DNA of 64,000 nt from Clostridiaceae bacterium (GCA_910574345.1 CAJSZV010000004.1:62001-126000), one strand, 5' to 3'; shown: positions 49,589-58,386, counted from the first letter of the stretch. Notes: generated from the letters alone by a model not told the origin. Made by a program: numbers and translations.

Positions 49589-50632
49589 ATGATTAACAAA
49601 TTACAGATGAAAGAGCTGACGTCCATTCTTCTTTTCGTGGTGATTCTTGGGGTAATCAGCGGCGTGCTGTTCTCTCAGGTAGGGCTTTCCGCTGTAAGCG
49701 CCCTAATGGGAAGTGTTCCCCTGGAAGCAGACATGGAACTGGAGGACATGGAAGGGAAATACGTGTCTTATGAAGTACTGTATCCCTTAGGCGAATATAT
49801 GGAGACGGAAAAGACGACGAAAGTAAACGGCGTCAGCACCGGGACGAAAAAGGAGAGCTCTTCCTATGTGGTGGTTGATGAGGACAGGGGAATCTGCCTG
49901 TCGGTTCTGGTTCCCGCCCGCAAATGCGGCGAGATGGAAGAACTTTGCGACCGGTTCTATGATGCTTTAGAAAATGACGCTCAGATGCCCGCAGAAGGAA
50001 TTGTAGTGCAGGGGTCTTTGGAGCGCCTGGAGGGAGAGGATCTGCATTACTATGAACGTGCCATGCGGTCTGCGGAGCTGCCTATAGAAGACGTGGTATA
50101 TCACATCGGCGACGGCAGAATCGGAAAGAACACCATGAGCAATGTCTATGGAATCAGCGGCATCGCCCTTGCCATGGCAGCCTTGGCTCTGATTCTCATT
50201 ATCAGTACCATGAAAGACCCTGTGAGAAAGCGGGTGAATCGTTATCTTGCGGCTAATCCGGATGTAACCCTGGATCAGCTCAACAATGATTTTGCAGGCG
50301 CGCAGAAAACGGGAACCGTATGGGTAGGAAACAGATGGACCTTTGCCGCCAACTTAAAAGAGGTACTTTTTGCCAACAGGGATGTTGTCTGGGTTCGGAC
50401 AGGAAAAGAAAGGTCGGGAAGGAGCATTTCCTTCCTTGTGTATGTGTATCTCATCGACGGCACCATGAAAAGGCTGTCCATGTCCTCTGAGAAAAATTGT
50501 GAGACTGTCATGAACCGGTATACCATATATCCCCATATTGTCACCGGCAATAATCCTGAATACGCTTATCTGTATCAGCATGACAGAAAAACGTTTCTGG
50601 ATATGAAATACTATGGGGACAGCCGGAATTAG
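49589..50632 (+). CDS. Hypothetical membrane protein, paralogue of the preceding gene (DUF6709-like)
   Basis: 347 residues with membrane segments at about 10-32 and 190-210. External domain between them (GSVPLEADMELEDMEGKYV) and a cytoplasmic C-terminal domain with GTVWVGNRWTFAANLKEVLFANRD, which matches the GDRYWTVLRCGGMVHIVDA region of the gene upstream. It lacks the extra pair of membrane helices of its neighbour. Function unknown; the paired arrangement suggests a hetero-complex. A bidirectional terminator follows. Confidence 0.75.
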   Translation: MINKLQMKELTSILLFVVILGVISGVLFSQVGLSAVSALMGSVPLEADMELEDMEGKYVSYEVLYPLGEYMETEKTTKVNGVSTGTKKESSSYVVVDEDRGICLSVLVPARKCGEMEELCDRFYDALENDAQMPAEGIVVQGSLERLEGEDLHYYERAMRSAELPIEDVVYHIGDGRIGKNTMSNVYGISGIALAMAALALILIISTMKDPVRKRVNRYLAANPDVTLDQLNNDFAGAQKTGTVWVGNRWTFAANLKEVLFANRDVVWVRTGKERSGRSISFLVYVYLIDGTMKRLSMSSEKNCETVMNRYTIYPHIVTGNNPEYAYLYQHDRKTFLDMKYYGDSRN

Positions 50633-50661
50633 GCGGACATTTGCCGGAAGAAAATTTGCAG

Positions 50662-50697
50662 AAAGAAAGCGTCTCCTTTTAAGAGGCGCTTTCTTTT
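50662..50697. terminator. Bidirectional terminator
   Basis: AAAGAAAGCGTCTC pairs with GAGGCGCTTTCTTT (one bulge or mismatch) followed by TTT on the plus strand; the left arm also supplies a T-rich end on the minus strand. The stem contains the last codons and stop of the convergent minus-strand gene. Confidence 0.75.
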
Positions 50698-51260
50698 TGA
50701 GATTCATGAGGCCCTTCTTTTTCCTCAATTCCGGGAAGTTCTGCAAGAGAATTTTTTTTCCCCTGAAACAATTTCCATCCCATCCAGATAAAAAAGAAGG
50801 CGGCAGCAAGCTGGGGAATGGCATGACTCCAGTAGCGGATCACAGAAAACAGTACGGAGGAAATCCCTAAAAGCTCCGACAGCCTGTAAAATCCATTTCC
50901 AAGATGTCTCCAGATGACGCTGATTCCCATAAGAATCAGAATAAGCGCCAAAGGTTTTTTGTAGGTCTCCGTCATTTTTTTGAGTTTGACCGGATCCGTG
51001 TGAAAGAGATAGTCGTCTTCTAAGGCATAGAACTCGTCGTCAGGCATATTGTTTAAGTTGTGTGTGTGGAAAAAACTGTAAAACCACAGTGTGGGAAGCA
51101 AATAAAACATAGGCGGAAACAGAGAGCCAAAGAAGGCGGCGCCCCCCCAAAACAACAGCATAATACTGGCTCCGGCTTTATAGAAACCCAGATACATTTC
51201 CCCTGCGCCGGGAATTAAGGAAATTATAAATGTAAATAGTCTATTTTTTTTATTAGTCAT
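50679..51260 (-). CDS. Membrane protein of the ECF sigma operon (TM2-like)
   Basis: 193 residues. The N-terminus LFTFIISLIPGAGEMYLGFYKAGASIMLLF is a TM2-type helical hairpin (GAGxxYLG), then further membrane segments at about 50-68, 105-120 and 145-165, and a charged tail. Its start overlaps the end of the preceding gene by eight bases. Likely co-regulated with the sigma factor. Similar TM2 proteins occur in bacterial envelope-stress operons; precise function unknown. Confidence 0.7.
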   Translation of the reverse strand: MTNKKNRLFTFIISLIPGAGEMYLGFYKAGASIMLLFWGGAAFFGSLFPPMFYLLPTLWFYSFFHTHNLNNMPDDEFYALEDDYLFHTDPVKLKKMTETYKKPLALILILMGISVIWRHLGNGFYRLSELLGISSVLFSVIRYWSHAIPQLAAAFFFIWMGWKLFQGKKNSLAELPGIEEKEGPHESQKESAS

Positions 51261-51669
51261 AGAAAGACACCTCCAGATTCATTAAGGATTTGGAAAAATC
51301 GTTGATGATTCCGTTCCATTCCTGTATTTTTTCATAAAATTCCATATGGACAGGGGGATTTTCCTGTGGTCCATGAACCGAGTGTCCGGCATACAGCCGC
51401 GGAACGGCCCCCACCGCCGCAATGGAACAGGCCACGGCAAATCCCACCTTCAATCCGTATAAGAACAGTTCTGCTTTTTTGGACAGACGGCCTGTACCGG
51501 CAAGAATCCGCACATCCATGTGCCGGCTTCTTGCCAAAATGGAAGATTTTAAGTTGGCGGGGGCAGAGGTAAGTCCCTGCTGTTCCAGATAATCCCCAAA
51601 GCGCTCTGCTGCGGACAGATCAGAGGCCATGGCCTCCAGAGAAAATTCCGTATTGAACATGTTATCCAT
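51253..51669 (-). CDS. Putative anti-sigma factor
   Basis: 138 residues; the ATG at 51669 lies nine bases after AAAGGAGG. A soluble N-terminal part (about 1-65), one membrane segment (LFLYGLKVGFAVACSIAAVGAV, about 68-90) and an external tail. No zinc-binding HxxxCxxC motif is present. Position between a sigma-70-like gene and a membrane protein, with overlapping coding ends, is typical of membrane-bound anti-sigma factors, but sequence alone does not prove it. Confidence 0.6.
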   Translation of the reverse strand: MDNMFNTEFSLEAMASDLSAAERFGDYLEQQGLTSAPANLKSSILARSRHMDVRILAGTGRLSKKAELFLYGLKVGFAVACSIAAVGAVPRLYAGHSVHGPQENPPVHMEFYEKIQEWNGIINDFSKSLMNLEVSFYD

Positions 51670-52186
51670 CAAACAAATCCTCCTTTCTGTAAAGCTTTCT
51701 AAGCATTGCCTTAGCCCGGTAAATCTGAGTCTGAATCGTCTTTAAGTTCTTCCCGGTCTTTGCTGCCATTTCGGCAGCATCGGTTTCATAGTAAAAATAA
51801 TCCAGAGCCACTTGGCGGTAAGGTTCTTTCAGCTTCAAGCAGCAGTCGTAAAGCTCCTGCCGAAGAGCCGCTTCCATCACTTCCCGTTCAGGAGCAGGTT
51901 CCGGCGGCGAGCAGGTAATCAGAAACTGGTCGTCAGTGGGAATCTGTTTTCTTCCGGAATGCTTCAGATAGTCCAGGCACTTGCGGGAAGCGATCCTGCA
52001 CAGCCAGGCCCGTTCGTTGACGCCGTCAAAACCGGCCAGATTCTTGTAGGCTGAGAGGAAGGTCTCCTGAGTCAGATCCTGGGCATCAAAATAGTCTTTT
52101 GTAAGTTGGAAACAGATGGAATAAATCAGATTCTGATATCTGTCAATCCACTGTTCCAGCTGCATATCTGAGTTAATCCTGCTCAC
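51662..52186 (-). CDS. RNA polymerase sigma factor, ECF subfamily
   Basis: Up to 174 residues. Region 2 has YQNLIYSICFQLTKDYFDAQDLTQETFLSAYKNL and AWLCRIASRKCLDYLK; region 4 has LKEPYRQVALDYFYYETDAAEMAAKTGKNLKTIQTQIYRAKAML, a helix-turn-helix for -35 recognition. The GTG start at 52186 overlaps its own GGGAGG, so the ATG at 52165 may be the true start. First gene of a three-gene operon with a putative anti-sigma factor and a membrane protein. The regulon and signal are unknown. A CGTC element upstream near 52214 could be an autoregulatory ECF -10 but is not convincing. Confidence 0.85.
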   Translation of the reverse strand: MSRINSDMQLEQWIDRYQNLIYSICFQLTKDYFDAQDLTQETFLSAYKNLAGFDGVNERAWLCRIASRKCLDYLKHSGRKQIPTDDQFLITCSPPEPAPEREVMEAALRQELYDCCLKLKEPYRQVALDYFYYETDAAEMAAKTGKNLKTIQTQIYRAKAMLRKLYRKEDLFDG

Positions 52187-52300
52187 CTCCCTTCTTACTT
52201 ATTATAACGACGGGCATATGTTTTTACCTTCATGGAACAGTAAAATATTTTGAAAAATGTTTTTCCGTTTAAAAAAATGGAATTCTTGCCGCATATGTGG

Positions 52301-52421
52301 TATACTAACATATACGATGTCATCACCTGTCAAGGCGGTGCTCTGTGCGCATTGGCGCACTTCCACTATATCACATAAGCAAAACCGGCTGCCATGCTGG
52401 CAAAGTGTTGGGAGGAATACG
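52301..52421 (+). promoter_or_regulatory. Promoter and leader of the GNAT gene
   Basis: A TATACT at 52301-52306 lacks a good -35. The 115-base leader contains a perfect GTGCGC-ATTG-GCGCAC hairpin (52345-52360). I do not recognise a known riboswitch class. Confidence 0.35.
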
Positions 52422-53210
52422 ATGATGATTGAACTGGGAAAAGCGAAACGTCAGAGTGTGAAGGCTGTCTGCGAGGACAGCGCGGAGATACTGGTGAAGA
52501 GAGCCGTGGAAGGCACTCTGGGCCAAGTGTGGGTGCCCAAGCTGCAAAGTACCCCCTATTGTCTGATTGTGGTGGGAGATTTTGCTTATTTACTTGGCCT
52601 TCCGCCTAAAGGAGTGGGGGCATTGGACTTAAAAAGCCAGATTTACGAATCCGCATCCCATGCCTGTATTTATCCCCAGAACGAAAGGTGGAGAAACTGG
52701 CTGGAGGATGAGTTCTGCGGCCGGCTGCGCAGAGTAAGCAGGTATGTTCTGAAGCAGGAGGAAGGCTGTTTTGACAGGGACGTCCTAAGGGAGTACAGGG
52801 ATCGCATCCCCAAAGAATATCACATCAAGCGGATGGATGAGAGGATCTACAGCCTGGCGGTGAAGGAAGAGTGGAGCCGGGATCTGTGCGTCAGTTTCGA
52901 GGACTATGAACATCTAATGGCCAATGGTTTCGGCTATGCGGCCATGAAAGGCCATAAGATTGCGGCGGGCTGTGTGGCATACGGAGCCAGTGAAGGGATC
53001 ATGGAAGTGCGGGTAAAGACGAAGAAGGAATACCGGAGGAACGGCCTGGCTCTGGCCTGCAGTGCAGCCGTTCAGCTGGAATGTATGGATAAGGATGTGA
53101 TGCCCAGCTGGGAAGCCACGGATCAGCGGTCTGTGGAACTGGCCCAGAAGCTTGGGTATGTGCATGAGAAGGAGTATGAAGTGTATCAGGTGGTGGATGT
53201 GGATGAATGA
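52422..53210 (+). CDS. GNAT-family acetyltransferase
   Basis: 262 residues from the ATG after GGGAGGAATACG; a much longer frame from 52257 would cross the promoter and is rejected. The GNAT core is in the C-terminal half: IAAGCVAYGASEGIMEVRVKTKKEYRRNGLALACSAAVQLEC, with R/Q-x-x-G/A acetyl-CoA loop RRNGLA. The N-terminal half matches the class often named GNAT_acetyltr_2 in Firmicutes. It transfers an acetyl group from acetyl-CoA to an unknown amine. A nested palindrome begins at its stop codon. Confidence 0.8.
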   Translation: MMIELGKAKRQSVKAVCEDSAEILVKRAVEGTLGQVWVPKLQSTPYCLIVVGDFAYLLGLPPKGVGALDLKSQIYESASHACIYPQNERWRNWLEDEFCGRLRRVSRYVLKQEEGCFDRDVLREYRDRIPKEYHIKRMDERIYSLAVKEEWSRDLCVSFEDYEHLMANGFGYAAMKGHKIAAGCVAYGASEGIMEVRVKTKKEYRRNGLALACSAAVQLECMDKDVMPSWEATDQRSVELAQKLGYVHEKEYEVYQVVDVDE

Positions 53211-53290
53211 TATGATGCCGTGGGTCCCAAAGCATGTACGGACGTCCATGCCTGCCGTACATGGCCTTTTGCCTCCGGCATCATAATATC
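53209..53290. repeat. Nested inverted repeat between the GNAT gene and deoC
   Basis: Outer arms GATATGATGCCG (53209-53220) and CGGCATCATAATATC (53276-53290) enclose inner arms CATGTACGG (53233-53241) and CCGTACATG (53255-53263), both perfect over nine bases. This would fold into a long two-tier hairpin. There is no terminal T run, so the role may be transcript-end protection of the upstream mRNA or a deoC leader structure. Confidence 0.7.
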
Positions 53291-53321
53291 ATTATAAACG
53301 ATCATAAAAGGAGATGAAAGT

Positions 53322-54011
53322 ATGAACAGAGACAGGATATTCGGAGCAGTGGATCATACGCTTCTGGCGCAGGATGCCACATGGGGGCAGATCCAGGAGA
53401 TTTGCGATGATGCCATAGCCTATCATACGGCATCCGTGTGCATTCCGCCTTCTTATGTGGGGGCTGCCAAGGCCTACGTAGGCGACCGGATGAAGGTATG
53501 CACGGTGGTCGGTTTTCCCAATGGGTACAATACCACGGCATCCAAAGTCTTTGAGACGGAGGACGCTTTGGAGAACGGAGCGGATGAGATCGACATGGTG
53601 ATCAATATCGGCGATTTGAAGGATAGGAGATATGACCGAGTCCTGGACGAGATCCGGTCCATTAAGGCCGTATGCGGAGAGCATGTGCTGAAGGTGATTA
53701 TCGAGACCTGCCTTCTGACAGAGGAAGAGAAAATCAAGATGTGCCAGCTGGTGACAGAAGCCGGCGCCGATTATATCAAGACTTCCACAGGATTTTCCAA
53801 GGCCGGCGCCACCTTTGAGGATATCGCCCTGTTTGGGCGCCATATCGGAAAGGGCGTGAAGATGAAAGCTGCCGGGGGAATCGCTTCTTTTGAAGATGCC
53901 GAGAAATTTCTTGATCTGGGAGCAAAACGCCTTGGAACCAGCAGAATCGTCAAATTAGCGAAGGCGGAGGAAGACCATGGACAAAAAGATGTTGATCAGG
54001 AAGGCTATTGA
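53322..54011 (+). CDS. deoC: Deoxyribose-phosphate aldolase
   Basis: 229 residues. It cleaves 2-deoxyribose 5-phosphate to glyceraldehyde 3-phosphate and acetaldehyde in nucleoside catabolism. The Schiff-base lysine is Lys153 in DYIKTSTGF; Asp/Lys residues of the proton relay are in [13 protein letters not shown] and [10 protein letters not shown]. Overlaps the cytidine deaminase gene by 35 bases, so the two are co-expressed to salvage pyrimidine deoxynucleosides. Ribosome site AAAAGGAG. Confidence 0.95.
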   Translation: MNRDRIFGAVDHTLLAQDATWGQIQEICDDAIAYHTASVCIPPSYVGAAKAYVGDRMKVCTVVGFPNGYNTTASKVFETEDALENGADEIDMVINIGDLKDRRYDRVLDEIRSIKAVCGEHVLKVIIETCLLTEEEKIKMCQLVTEAGADYIKTSTGFSKAGATFEDIALFGRHIGKGVKMKAAGGIASFEDAEKFLDLGAKRLGTSRIVKLAKAEEDHGQKDVDQEGY

Positions 54012-54387
54012 GACGCTGCCCAACTCCTATGTGCCCTATTCCCATTTTCATGTGGCGGCGGCTCTTCTGTGTAAAGACGGTACGGTTTATACGGGGATCA
54101 ACATTGAAAATGCGGCCTACACGCCTACCATATGTGCAGAGCGCAGCGCATTTTTCCGGGCCGTGAACGAGGGAAAGAGAGAATTTGATGCCATCGCAAT
54201 CTGCGGAGGCGGGAACGGTGTCATCACGGATTACGTGAGTCCCTGCGGCGTGTGCCGCCAGGTAATGAGGGAGTTTTGCGAACCAGAAACGTTTCGGATC
54301 ATTCTGGCAAAGTCAGAGGATGACTATAAAGAATTTATGCTGAACCAGCTTTTGCCCCTTGGATTCGGTCCGGAGAATCTTCAGTAA
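53977..54387 (+). CDS. cdd: Cytidine deaminase
   Basis: 136 residues, the small tetrameric type. Zinc motif CAERSAFF (Cys, catalytic Glu) and PCGVCRQV; substrate-binding [10 protein letters not shown]. It converts cytidine and deoxycytidine to uridine and deoxyuridine. Starts within the end of deoC. The region from its stop to 54496 has no gene. Confidence 0.95.
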   Translation: MDKKMLIRKAIETLPNSYVPYSHFHVAAALLCKDGTVYTGINIENAAYTPTICAERSAFFRAVNEGKREFDAIAICGGGNGVITDYVSPCGVCRQVMREFCEPETFRIILAKSEDDYKEFMLNQLLPLGFGPENLQ

Positions 54388-54496
54388 TTACCGGGGCTTC
54401 GTTCACAGGGCGGAAAAACGGATAAAAGCGGGAAGAGAGGCCGTCTGAACGGTTGCATTGCTGGAAAGGAAAGCCTGGAAAGTAAAAAAATATAGA

Positions 54497-54525
54497 TTGA
54501 AAAAGAGAGCGTTCTATTGTATAAT
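54497..54525 (+). promoter_or_regulatory. Strong sigma-A promoter of the structured RNA
   Basis: TTGAAA (54497-54502) and perfect TATAAT (54520-54525) at 17-base spacing, with transcription expected to begin near 54532. No reading frame follows. Confidence 0.85.
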
Positions 54526-54530
54526 AAGTC

Positions 54531-54766
54531 ATATGAAAAGGCAGGTTGTAATTCCTGGAATGTTCGACAATCTTACGTATCTTTGAACCTACATTATGAC
54601 ATAAGGGATTCCGATATTTTCTGGTGGATGTCAGGCCTCCCATGAGTGGAAGGCAGAAGCCAGAGTGAGGTCACCCACCTAGCATGGCTAGGCGTCAAAT
54701 TGTAAGAACCGGCATTTTGGGATTACAAAAGATAAAAGCAGCGAGCAATCGCTGCTTTATCTTTTT
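54531..54766 (+). ncRNA. ssrS: Structured non-coding RNA, probable 6S RNA
   Basis: A strong promoter drives a transcript of about 190-235 bases with no plausible protein, ending in a clean terminator. TTGTAAT near the 5' end pairs with ATTACAA near the 3' end, then TCTTAC with GTAAGA; GGTGGATG pairs with CACCCACC to form the apical arm; CCTAGC-ATG-GCTAGG is a side hairpin. A long rod with closing stem, central open region and apical arm fits 6S RNA, the sigma-A holoenzyme-binding regulator of stationary phase. Identity rests on architecture and remembered resemblance, not on a model search; another abundant Firmicute RNA is possible. Confidence 0.62.
54728..54766 (+). terminator. Rho-independent terminator of the structured RNA
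   Basis: AAAGATAAAAGCAGCGA pairs with TCGCTGCTTTATCTTT (one bulge) around a four-base loop and ends in TTTTT. Confidence 0.9.
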
Positions 54767-54826
54767 ATAAAAATATGGTAATCTATAGATAGATACGTAC
54801 ATATATGATAAGAGTGAGGAGCGCAC

Positions 54827-56065
54827 ATGAAGGAACACAAATTTCGGGATTATATCTATTGGGGAGTGACAGCGATTCTGGTGATTATAATCTGTACTGC
54901 AGCGGGGCTTATGTTTGTCCGGTGGCAGTCCGTATGTCAGATTATCCAGTCCCTGGGGCGGATTCTGACTCCCATTACCTTTGGGGCCGTTTTAGCATAT
55001 CTCCTGACTCCCATCTTTAACCGGGTTTACAGATGGGCCGATAACCTTCTGACTCCATGGATGAAACAGGTTAAGAGAAGGAATGCCCTGGCCAAAGCGG
55101 CAGCCACGGCAGTAAGCCTTGGCTTTCTTATTCTGGTAATCACAGGACTTGTATCCCTGATTCTGCCAAGGGTTATTGACAGTGTAAAGGGAATCATCAA
55201 TTCCATTCCCAGCAATGCCGCGAAAGTGGCTTTATGGATCGAGACCCTTTTTGCGGATTATCCCGATATCGAAGTGACGGTTATGAATCTCTATAATCAG
55301 GGAGTGGAAAAGCTTCTCTCCTGGATACAGTCAACCACCCAGCTGATTCCCAATATCGAAAAGGTGATTTCCGGCGTTTATACCAGCGTGGTGAGTGTGG
55401 TGAATCTGGTAAAGAATGCGCTGATTGGTATTATTGTCATGCTGTACCTTCTGAATATCAAAGATACGCTGACCGCCCAGGCAAAAAAGGTCATCTACAG
55501 TCTCTTTCCCCTTCCGGCGGCCAACGAGATGGTGGAAACATGGAGATATATCCACAGCGTGTTCGGCGGATTTATTATCGGAAAACTGGTGGATTCCCTG
55601 ATTATCGGAATTCTCACTTTCATATGGCTGTCTGTAATCAAGATGCCCTATACCGTGCTCATCAGCGTAATCGTAGGGGTGACCAATATTATTCCGTTTT
55701 TCGGTCCCTTTATCGGAGCCATACCCAGCGCGGTTCTGGTGCTTTTGGTAAATCCGAAAAAATGTGTCTGGTTTCTGCTCTCGATTCTGGTGATCCAACA
55801 GCTGGACGGCAATATTATCGGCCCCAAGATCCTTGGAAACTCTACGGGGATCTCCAGTTTCTGGGTTCTGTTTTCCATCCTGCTTTTTGGAGGAATCCTG
55901 GGACCTGTCGGAATGATCATCGGTGTTCCAACCTTTGCGGTCATCTATCGTCTGACTGCCAAATGGATCAACAGGCGGCTTAAGAAAAAAGAACTTTCAA
56001 CCATAACCGATGATTATGGAACCCTGGATCACATTGACGAGAATCACAAAACATATATCAGGTAG
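54827..56065 (+). CDS. AI-2E family transporter
   Basis: 412 residues with about eight membrane segments and the AI-2E (PF01594) pattern: N-terminal LGRILTPITFGAVLAYLLTPI, a central external helical region (about 130-190), and C-terminal IPFFGPFIGAIPSAVLVLL with GNSTGISSFWVLFSILLFGGILGPVGMIIGVP. Members export autoinducer-2, or act as Na+/H+ exchangers or other efflux proteins; the name does not fix a substrate. Five bases upstream of the SpoIID-like gene, so co-transcribed. Ribosome site GTGAGGAGC. Confidence 0.9.
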   Translation: MKEHKFRDYIYWGVTAILVIIICTAAGLMFVRWQSVCQIIQSLGRILTPITFGAVLAYLLTPIFNRVYRWADNLLTPWMKQVKRRNALAKAAATAVSLGFLILVITGLVSLILPRVIDSVKGIINSIPSNAAKVALWIETLFADYPDIEVTVMNLYNQGVEKLLSWIQSTTQLIPNIEKVISGVYTSVVSVVNLVKNALIGIIVMLYLLNIKDTLTAQAKKVIYSLFPLPAANEMVETWRYIHSVFGGFIIGKLVDSLIIGILTFIWLSVIKMPYTVLISVIVGVTNIIPFFGPFIGAIPSAVLVLLVNPKKCVWFLLSILVIQQLDGNIIGPKILGNSTGISSFWVLFSILLFGGILGPVGMIIGVPTFAVIYRLTAKWINRRLKKKELSTITDDYGTLDHIDENHKTYIR

Positions 56066-56070
56066 AGCGT

Positions 56071-58344
56071 ATGAAGAGAAAAAGAATGATAGGATGGCTG
56101 GTTGGGATTCCTCTGACGGTCATCGTGCTGGTTGTGGTCATACTTCTTGGAGAAATTCCAAAAGACGGAGTTACCAGGGCCGCCGCTTACAAGGCGGCGG
56201 CTCTTTGCGGCGGCACAGTGGAAGAGTGCCGCCTGTTATCGGAGAAGGAATCTGCATTTCCTGCCTCCAGCCAGAGGCAGTGGTATGTGAAATATTTAGA
56301 TGCTCTGTACCAGAAGGGATGGATTACGAAGGAACTGGCCCCTCCGGATGAAAAGGAGGCGGAGAGTCTCCTGACTTACGGCGAGGCGGATTACCTGGCG
56401 GCCCAGGTGTCGGAGAATCTGAAAGGCCGGGTGGCAGTGACAGAGAAGAACCGGTCAAAACCATATCCCACAGCGGACTGGTGGAAGCTATATGAGGATA
56501 TGTGCCGGGAGGCAGGAGTGTGGGAGGAAGAGAAAGGTGTGAGAGAGGAAACCTTTCAGGTCTATGGCACCTTTGAGGATATGACCGACGGCGTGTCCTG
56601 GAGGGGTTACACCAGTGAAGGAGTGAGAGGCTTTGAGGGTCTTGGTCTTGGCAACTATCGGGACCGGGAGATAAGGGCTTTGGTCAGCGGCAGCGAGATC
56701 ATCCGTATTATAGAGAAGGTCTCGGATTCCGTGATCTACAAAAATGTCTGGGTCATGGAGGCAAAGGAAAAGGAACTTACTGCGTTTGTAGGCTCTCTTA
56801 CAAGGCATCTGCCTGTAAAGTCAAAGGTAAAAGAACCGCAGGAAATGGTCTGTCAGATTGCTGATGTCTATCTGACGGACGGGGCAGTAAAGAAGATCGT
56901 CATAAAAAAGGAGCGGGTCTCAGGAAAAGTCCTGGAAGTACGGGATGATATGATTGAGATCGAAGGGTATGGACAGGTGCCTTTGGATGAGGATTTTCGG
57001 GTGTACCGTCTCTATGGAGAGCTGAGAAGACAAGGACTTTCTGACGTGCTGGTAGGTTACGATGCCCAGGAATTTGTGGTGGCTGACGGTTATCTATGCG
57101 CGGCTCTCACCCTGCGTCCCGTCAATGCAGAGACCATACGGGTCCTTATTATGAATACGGGGTTCGGAACTATTTTCCATGACTCCATCACCCTGGAGTT
57201 TTTAGGAGCCGGCGTTATGATAACAGGGGATAAAGAGGAGAGGTTTGAAGCCGGAACGATCATGACATTTCGCACAGGGGATCCGAAACTGGCCAGGGAA
57301 CGTGTGATCTTAAGGATGGATGACGAGAATGGGGGTATCCGAATTCCCACCATAAGCAGAGGGGATTCCACCCCCTGCTATCCGGGCCACCTTGAGATCA
57401 AGCAGGAATCGGAAGGCCTTGTTATGGTCAATGAAGTATATCTGGAGGAGTACCTGAAAAGGGTGGTGCCCAGCGAGATGCCGGCCAGCTATGAACCGGA
57501 GGCATTAAAGACCCAGGCCGTCTGCGCCCGGACCTATGCATGGCGCCAGATCATGGCAAACAGCTATAAGAATTACGGCGCCCATGTAGATGACAGTACA
57601 AGATATCAAGTGTACAATAATACAGAAACTTATGAGTCCACAGATGCGGCTGTTAATGACACTTACGGAAAGATGGTAATGTACCATGGCCAGGTGGCGG
57701 AGATCTACTATTTTTCCACATCCTGCGGTCACACCACAGACGGAACTATCTGGGGCGCCGACCCGTCAAGCTATCCTTATCTGAAAGGCGTGGCCGTGAA
57801 GGAGGGGGGAGGCACCCTGGATCTGACGGATGACAAGGCGTTTTCAGAATACATAAAATCCAGTCCCTCCGGTTTTGAATCCCAGTTCGCCATGTACCGG
57901 TGGAATACGAAACTGACAAGCAGCCAGCTTGAGGCGAAAGTGCCCGGTATCGGCAATATTACGGGGCTTACCATGAAGGAGCGGTCAGTGGGAGGAATCG
58001 GCAAAGTCCTGGTGGTGGAGGGAAGCAGCGGTTCCAAGGAGATCCGGGGCGAAGGCCAGATCCGGGGAACTTTGGGCAGCCGGGAGCTGGTAATCGAACG
58101 GCAGGATAAAACCACCGTCACCGGCTGGGATTCCCTTCCCAGCGCATTTGTGGCAATTGAAGCGGGACAGCCGGACTCCAACGGCGTCATTACGTTTACC
58201 ATCTATGGAGGCGGTTACGGACATGGCGTGGGGATGAGCCAGAACGGGGCCCAGGGTATGGCGAAAGCAGGAAAGACTTACCGGCAGATTCTGGAATTCT
58301 TTTATCCCGGAGCGGAAGCGGCGGAAATTGATGAGATATCATGA
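56071..58344 (+). CDS. SpoIID/LytB-domain protein with long N-terminal extension
   Basis: 757 residues, about twice the length of classical SpoIID. One N-terminal membrane segment (WLVGIPLTVIVLVVVILLG) anchors it. A unique region (about 30-410) has a possible beta-barrel and pair of helical parts. The SpoIID domain (about 440-745) has VNEVYLEEYLKRVVPSEMPASYEPEALKTQAVCARTYA with the catalytic glutamate region, STSCGHT and GYGHGVGMSQNGAQGMA. SpoIID is a lytic transglycosylase for stripped peptidoglycan in engulfment; long variants may act on vegetative wall. Follows the AI-2E gene directly and is closed by a terminator. Confidence 0.85.
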   Translation: MKRKRMIGWLVGIPLTVIVLVVVILLGEIPKDGVTRAAAYKAAALCGGTVEECRLLSEKESAFPASSQRQWYVKYLDALYQKGWITKELAPPDEKEAESLLTYGEADYLAAQVSENLKGRVAVTEKNRSKPYPTADWWKLYEDMCREAGVWEEEKGVREETFQVYGTFEDMTDGVSWRGYTSEGVRGFEGLGLGNYRDREIRALVSGSEIIRIIEKVSDSVIYKNVWVMEAKEKELTAFVGSLTRHLPVKSKVKEPQEMVCQIADVYLTDGAVKKIVIKKERVSGKVLEVRDDMIEIEGYGQVPLDEDFRVYRLYGELRRQGLSDVLVGYDAQEFVVADGYLCAALTLRPVNAETIRVLIMNTGFGTIFHDSITLEFLGAGVMITGDKEERFEAGTIMTFRTGDPKLARERVILRMDDENGGIRIPTISRGDSTPCYPGHLEIKQESEGLVMVNEVYLEEYLKRVVPSEMPASYEPEALKTQAVCARTYAWRQIMANSYKNYGAHVDDSTRYQVYNNTETYESTDAAVNDTYGKMVMYHGQVAEIYYFSTSCGHTTDGTIWGADPSSYPYLKGVAVKEGGGTLDLTDDKAFSEYIKSSPSGFESQFAMYRWNTKLTSSQLEAKVPGIGNITGLTMKERSVGGIGKVLVVEGSSGSKEIRGEGQIRGTLGSRELVIERQDKTTVTGWDSLPSAFVAIEAGQPDSNGVITFTIYGGGYGHGVGMSQNGAQGMAKAGKTYRQILEFFYPGAEAAEIDEIS

Positions 58345-58386
58345 TGAGAAAACTGTGACGCGTCCCCAAAGGGGAATGCATATAAA

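Noticed and set aside
52257-52421. N-terminal extension of the GNAT protein from a start at 52257
   Set aside because: It would cross the predicted -10 and leader hairpin, and the strong ribosome site is at the ATG at 52422.
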